From: Caenorhabditis remanei
Taxonomy: Eukaryota; Nematoda; Chromadorea; Rhabditida; Rhabditidae
DNA length: 64,000 bases
Reading direction: 5' to 3'
Assembly: GCF_010183535.1 (NCBI RefSeq)
Contig: NC_071330.1
Location: 877,217 to 941,216 of the forward strand
Shown here piece after piece: positions 58,836 through 64,000 of the stretch (positions are counted from its first letter, which is position 1; the number at the start of each line of letters is the position of its first letter). Both the position numbers and the translations under genes were made by a program. Under the pieces are notes generated by a model. That model ran no database searches and was not told the origin of the DNA. It worked only from the letters and a program-made list of their open reading frames with translations.

Positions 58836-59171
58836 GACCTTGTAACTATGCTGGATTTTCTGTCAAAGTATTAATGAGGGAACATGAGTCACAATTGGAA
58901 ATCTAATGCATTTGGATACAGCAAAATGGATAAAACAATTTTGAAAAAGTGTAATGAAAAATTGTTTCCTGGATTTCAGTCTTGGAGCAACACTCTGCTG
59001 GTAAGGATAAACTCTTTTTTTCTACAAGATTCAAAACCAAGATTCAAACCAAGATACTCTTACCCTGTAGTGTTTCCTCTTACAAAAATATTTATTAGAA
59101 CATTTAGAGCATACCGAATGAATTGACTTTGAATTGCTAAAAGTTTGGAAGGAAAACATAAAATATCTTGA
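58836..59171. other. spacer between bHLH and srw genes
   Basis: No supported gene. A plus-strand frame at 58884-59126 has no family features. A minus-strand AATAAA at 59096-59091 is a likely polyadenylation signal for the srw gene. Confidence 0.45.
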
Positions 59172-61146
59172 TTAGTTGACCATTGTTACTTCAACAATCG
59201 TTTTCTGACTTTTCTGAACAGGAAAATTATTGCTTGGCGTGATACATACCGTATTCACTCTTATAACTGATATCTCTAAACTTCCAGTAGCTAAATGGCC
59301 TACATGCAAGCCATTATCAATCGGAGCACAAAGTGTATAGGTTTATAAGAGCAAATACAGTAATCCCACACTTACCGGAGAAACAAAACCACATTGGATA
59401 ACAGATATTAGGCTTTCCCGATATTGAGATGACATGAACACACAAATGATCATGTGAGTTGCAGTGGTTGCGGAGAGAATAAAAGAGAAGCACTTTTCGA
59501 ATGCCTCCAATATGAAACTAAAAATTAATTAATGTCTTTTTGAATATATGTATCTTATTTCAAAACATTGGAAACTTATGGACTGGAGTCTTTGGTATAC
59601 AGAAAGGATAATTAATTACCTATCTTTTCATTTGTATAAAACACTTTACAGCAGTGCGAGGCGTAAAGTACGAAACGAACACATTTGAATGTTTCTTGGG
59701 GTGCGTTGCGTGCGCGTCGCGGTTTATATTAAAAGCTACGACAAATAAACGTAAAAATTCTTGGCAAGCATTTTTTGGCACTGTGCCAACCGTTGAGCGA
59801 CGGAGCGCGTTTCCGCAACCTTGCGCCTCGCACTGCATTTATATGTCTAAAGAATTTTACTCCCCTAATTTGCTTTTTACCTTGTTTCCAAACCTTTAGT
59901 ATTTAAAACGTCATTTTAAGACGCCGTTTCCTCCCTATTTATGTTTTCCCGATTCAACTCTATTCTCGTGGTTTCAAGAATAATGTTAAACGTCTCGACT
60001 TTTTCCAATACCTTACATAACATGTCTACTAATCTTGGTTTCCTATTGTTTTCCTCCTTCTCTATTGTGATTGTGTTAGTGGCTTCTTCCCCTTCTTCTC
60101 AAATTAAACAACCATCACTACTAGCTTTACAGTCACAAACTGAACTTACTAATATCGTTCTTCCACTACAAAAATGTCCGACTGACTCATCCAGAAAACG
60201 ATACCAAGAGGAAGCTCGGCAATGAAGAATGGGAGTGTCAAGCATAAAACCAATTTAGAAGTGTTCTTAGATTTTTTGGTTTCCGAAGACGACTCCAACT
60301 TCTGACGCTGAATATTAGCTTTCCGTATTTTCAATATCAAGAATAAAGTGACTACAGGGAAGGCAATACATGGAATTATCTGAAATGCATGTATATAATT
60401 TTGCAAAGTCAATAAATAAAAATCACTTTCGATAAAAGTGCATCTGTTATCTTATAAAATGTGTATAGTTTCTTATTATTTGATGGAAAAGATAAAGATT
60501 TTATATTTTGATAAAATAGAAATTCAGCTTTCAATAAATCCTGCGAGCACTTGTAATGAGGATCAGTAAACTCAATTTCATATCTATAAGAATCCAAAAT
60601 TTGAATAGGAAAACAAAGAAACAACACTCCGATTATAGTAAAGAACCCGGCTTTCGGTTGGGACAAGATTTCAACTTTCGGATTCATTGGGTACTTGATA
60701 ACAATGGTTCGTATCACAGCGATACTTAAACTTAGCCATGTTGAGCATCTTCTTGCAAAGTTACGAATAGTATCCATTATATTATTGATTACAAGAATCC
60801 TATAATCTGTTTCTTTGGAATAACATACAGTCATAACCTTGAAGAAATTCACTATTTCCACATGAACATCATAAGACAGAGAACAAATATCCAGAAATGC
60901 AACCGCTGCGAGCAGAATATAGATAGAAGAGGTTCTCATTGATTTTTGAGTCAAAACTATTATATGGAAGATATTTATCAAAATACAAACGGCTGCTACA
61001 TGAACTCCATTTTTTTGCAAATGATCATTGACGAAGTCATAAAAGTCATCATAGAGAAAACATATGAGTTTAAGGGCCCACCCGTTATAATTAGGAAAAA
61101 AGGATTCACAAGACATCCAGGTAATCTCATTGCTATCAGCAGCCAT
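59172..61146 (-). CDS. srw-like seven-transmembrane chemoreceptor
   Basis: Minus-strand exons by eye: 61146-60427, 60379-60150, 59517-59376, 59213-59172, giving 377 residues. Transmembrane segments at about 48-66, 74-94, 135-150, 167-185, 241-257, 283-304 and 326-346. RCSTWLSLSIAVIRTIVIKYP at TM3 end and MSSQYR after TM7 are typical of the srw group of nematode receptors, which resemble peptide (FMRFamide-type) GPCRs. The ligand is unknown; expression is expected in sensory neurons by family knowledge. The tail is SQKTIVEVTMVN. An out-of-frame upstream ATG (minus strand, about 61182) overlaps the start and could damp translation. Intron 2 (632 nt) carries a MITE. It is a tandem paralog of 61433-63304. 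Confidence 0.8.
59651..59836. mobile_element. MITE with GCAGTGCGAGGCG ends in srw intron
   Basis: GCAGTGCGAGGCG (59651-59663) and CGCCTCGCACTGC (59824-59836) are perfect 13-bp inverted repeats. Neither flank shows a clear target duplication. The interior includes GTGCGTTGCGTGCGCGTCGCGG and no reading frame of note. Confidence 0.7.
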
Positions 61147-61432
61147 GTTGGGCTTTGGGTTTGAAGTATAAGATTTGATACTTCATTTTTTGTCGAATAG
61201 GAAAATGTGATGGAGAATAATAATTATATGTTACATCAAAAAATATGATGTTTTCGAGAAAAAAGTTTTTAAACTTCAAAGTTTTAACGATCAAACAATA
61301 AACTTCCTAAAGGTATGATGAACAAGTGGTCAATCTGACATAATTTATTTAGGAAAGAAATACAAAAAGATTAATTAACTTTTCAAAGTTAAAATAAAAT
61401 AGAACTTCTGGTAGAGCTGTAGAAAAGTGAAA

Positions 61433-63304
61433 CTAGTTAGCCCATGTCACCTCTAGTGTTCTTTCTTTTCTTTCCTGAATGAAAACATGATTTTGAATTT
61501 GAATTCCTATGATACCAACTTGGCGAACGTAACCAGATCTCACTAGTGACACAGCATTTTCTCGATATTCCGACGACATCAGTACACAAATAATCATATG
61601 AGTGGCAGTGGTTGCGGAGAGAATGAAAGAGAAGAATCTTTCAAATGTAACTACGATAAAGCTGAAATACTTTTATTTTTGTTTTTTTTAGGAAAATAGC
61701 TTTCTCAAAGATACTTGCAAGGAAACTACAGGGGTTTAACAAACTCAGTCCGTCATATACTTCCATTGATAAACTTTTTTTTAACCATAATGATTTTATT
61801 TCTGCTATGGCTCAGCCAAGTACTTGAGATTTTTACCCAAAAAGGGAAAAAGAAAAAGCTGAACCATTCATACTTGCAACCGGGCCGTGGGAAGGGCCTT
61901 AGAAAAACTCGCTTCAAAATGAAAATTAGGAGTCGATCAACCTGTCAAATTATAGATCTCGGTGAGCTCTACTCGATTCTATTTTTCTATTCACTGTAAA
62001 TTTAGTGAGAGCCGCAGTACAATCCATTTAGTGGCCGGGCCGTGATTCAAGGCCCGGCTGTTCACGGCCCGGCCACTTAATGGCTTGTACTGCGGCTCTC
62101 ACTAAACTTACAGTGAAAATGAAAATAGATTTGAGTAGAGCTCACCGAGATCTACAATTTGACAGGTTGATCAATTACCAATTTTAATTTTGAAGCGAGT
62201 TACTATAAGGCCCGCTCACGGCCCGGACTCGGCCCGATTGCAAGTATGGAATCATTTAATTTTATGACCAGCAGGATCCAGTTGATTTTCATAGCAGAAA
62301 TGGAACGTATCGTGTCAAATTAATCTATAGTGAAATTCAACACCTTTTATAGTCAAACTCACAAAAAACGTTCCTCCCCTAAAACAATACTCGATTGGCT
62401 CATCCAGAAAACGATACCAAGGGGAAGCTCGGCAATGAAGAATGAGAGTGTCAAGCATAAAACCAATTTCGAAGTGTTCTTAGATTTTTTGGTTTCCGAA
62501 GACGACTCCAACTTCTGACGCTGAATATTCGCTTTTCGTATTTCTAATATCAAAATTAAGGTAACTATTGGAAATGTAACACAAGGAATTATCTGAAACT
62601 TATGTATAGCCAGTGGATTCACCGTATTGGTGTGCAAAACTCACTTTCGAAAGAAGCGATTCTGTAATCTTAATATATGTATAAGCTTTCTTGTTAGGAT
62701 AATACGTGAACACCTGATTCCAATACCAGCGGAATTCGGTGGTCATATATTGAGTACATTTGTAGTCCTCATCATTCGGCACTATATTGTACTTGAAATA
62801 ATCCGTAAGCTGAATGGGAAAGCATAGTAAAAAGATAAAAAGAATGATAGAAACAGCTGTTTTTGGTTTTGACAAAAATTCAATTTTTGGGTTCATTGGG
62901 TACTTGATAACTATTGTTCTGATTACTGCGATACTTAAACTGAGCCATGTAGAACATCGTCTGGTTAAACTGCGAATAGAATCCATAGCATTGTTGATTA
63001 TCAATATTTTGTAATCTGTCTCTTTCGAATAGCATACCTTCATAACATTAAAACTAGAAAAATATCGGGAACTTTATAAATTAATCTAAAACCCCTAAAA
63101 ACCATGAAACAGGACTTACAATTCAAAAACGTTCAAATTTGATACAACTGTGTTGAAAACGAGAATAGGGAGTTTTAGAAGCGGAAAACTGGAGTTCATT
63201 TCGGAATAAAAATGGGAGAAATGCGAGTAATTATGAATATGTAATATTGATTTGGGTGACGTGGAGAGTATGAGAGACGGAGACAAACGTAAATCATAGA
63301 ACAC
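61433..63304 (-). CDS. srw-like receptor, 5' part missing, possible pseudogene
   Basis: Minus-strand exons by eye: first exon ending 63120 (start at 63304 or, in frame, 63199), then 63053-62645, 62592-62363, 61661-61520, 61474-61433. The last three exons (230, 142 and 42 nt) equal those of the neighbouring srw gene exactly in length and phase. From FFNVMKVCYSKETDYK onward the protein aligns throughout with that gene (TM3 to TM7, ending LEVTWAN). Upstream, the signal for TM1 and TM2 is gone: the only candidate first exon (MNSSFPLLKLPILVFNTVV..) does not resemble it. No internal stop or frameshift is seen. The last 45-nt intron is also readable in frame. Intron 3 of this model holds a fold-back element. 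It could be a 5'-truncated pseudogene or a gene with a new first exon. Confidence 0.6.
61868..62248. repeat. fold-back element in the truncated srw gene
   Basis: CATACTTGCAACCGGGCC pairs with GGCCCGATTGCAAGTATG. The stem includes ACTCGCTTCAAAATGAAAATT and TAGATCTCGGTGAGCTCTAC with their complements, and a central GGCCGTGAAC/GGCCGGGCC inversion. It belongs to the CATACTTG family but differs internally. Confidence 0.75.
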
Positions 63305-63449
63305 CCAAGATGTCTTGTGGGAATAAGTCCCCTTGCAAAAATGAGAGGCTCTAGCAACCGCGCTCCATTTTACTCAAATCTTTATAATTCTTTAAAGTGT
63401 TGGTGGGTTTATTATTTGACACAAGGTATTCGACACAATATCTTTTGGT

Positions 63450-63565
63450 TCAGTTTGAGTGAGTGAGTTTGAGTGTGTGAGTTTGAGTGTGTGAGTTTGA
63501 GTGTGTGAGTTTGAGTGTGTGAGTTTGAGTCTGTGAGTTTGAGTCTGTGAGTTTGAGTGAATGAG
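63450..63565 (+). repeat. minisatellite, 14-bp unit
   Basis: About eight units of GAGTTTGAGTGTGT or its CTGTGA variant in direct order. Confidence 0.85.
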
Positions 63566-63865
63566 TTGAACAGAGCCAAAATAGAACATCATTTTTGTAG
63601 TTGACCATTTTTTTGTAGGAACACTATCTTGAAATTTACAGGTGAAATTTGAAAGGACAATTCGTACACAGAGTACGGAGCAGGTGATCTGAGTAGACAG
63701 AGAGCGGAAAGGACACATTTGTGTAATGAGAAAAGAGAGCAGAAGATTCGGGGAAAACCCGCAGTGCACGTTAGAATAAATATACAACATCCCACCGCTT
63801 TCACGTGTCTCTTTCTGTCTTTTCTTTTTTCTTCTTTCTATTGAAACATTTATTTTTTAGTGTTG
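63566..63865. repeat. MITE fragment and segmental duplicate of 53996-54235
   Basis: 63575-63640 is a fragment of the CAGTACCG MITE (ATCATTTTTGTAGTTGACCA). From about 63640 the sequence matches 53996-54235 closely. Confidence 0.75.
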
Positions 63866-64000
63866 TTAGCACGGCACGCTTCTTACAACCGCGCTCTATT
63901 GCAACCGAAGAAAATAGTGTGCGAAATTGAGAGACTCAGAGAAAGAGGGACTTTTTTCAAGGCCATTCCGGTGGAGCGCAGTTGTTAGAATTGTGCCGAG
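63866..64000. mobile_element. MITE, TTAGCACGGCAC family, cut by window end
   Basis: Nearly identical to 54236-54374. The window stops inside the right terminal GTGCCGAGCTAA. Confidence 0.75.

Noticed and set aside
59941..60225. 94-residue plus-strand frame over srw intron 2
   Set aside because: Antisense to an exon supported by family similarity; composition S/L/F-rich with no features.

Overview
The window reads as nuclear DNA of a Caenorhabditis-type nematode. It is AT-rich and has short GT-AG introns of about 45 to 60 nt beside larger repeat-filled ones. Genes start a few bases after trans-splice-like acceptors (TTTYCAG), and the gene families are nematode-typical: an F-box protein with an FBA2-like C-terminus, srw-like 7TM receptors, a secreted leucine-rich-repeat protein and small bHLH proteins. 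The species cannot be fixed from sequence alone. The repeat load and gene order suggest a relative of C. elegans rather than C. elegans itself.

Regions. (1) 1-37000 is almost free of recognisable genes. It is packed with short interspersed repeats (CTGGCGC..GACGCG and TCCGGATGTCC motifs at 2.8-7.5 kb), fold-back elements with GGCC-rich or CATACTTG ends, small TIR transposons, degenerate tandem arrays and poly-C tracts. The best resolved are a hAT-like element with an 8-bp target duplication (12.1-12.5 kb), a transposon nested in another transposon (24.3-25.4 kb) and an 0.8-kb palindrome with a tRNA-like sequence in each arm (33.8-34.6 kb). (2) 37.0-43.6 kb, plus strand: a seven-exon gene for a 437-residue Q/P-rich protein with two tandem CXXC zinc fingers. 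(3) 43.6-49.6 kb: intergenic, repeats only. (4) 49.7-53.3 kb, plus strand: a six-exon secreted LRR protein of 395 residues. (5) 54.8-56.6 kb, plus strand: a three-exon F-box/FBA protein of 366 residues. (6) 57.2-58.8 kb, minus strand: two tandem paralogous bHLH genes of 80 and 133 residues with degenerate basic regions. (7) 59.2-63.3 kb, minus strand: two tandem srw-like receptor genes, one complete (377 residues) and one lacking the first transmembrane part. (8) 63.4-64.0 kb: a minisatellite and a second copy of a segment also found at 54 kb.

The genes do not form an obvious pathway. Two are local tandem duplications (bHLH and srw), as is common on Caenorhabditis chromosome arms. All exon models were assembled by eye from reading frames and splice signals. 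Frames close without internal stops in every model, but none has been checked against transcripts.
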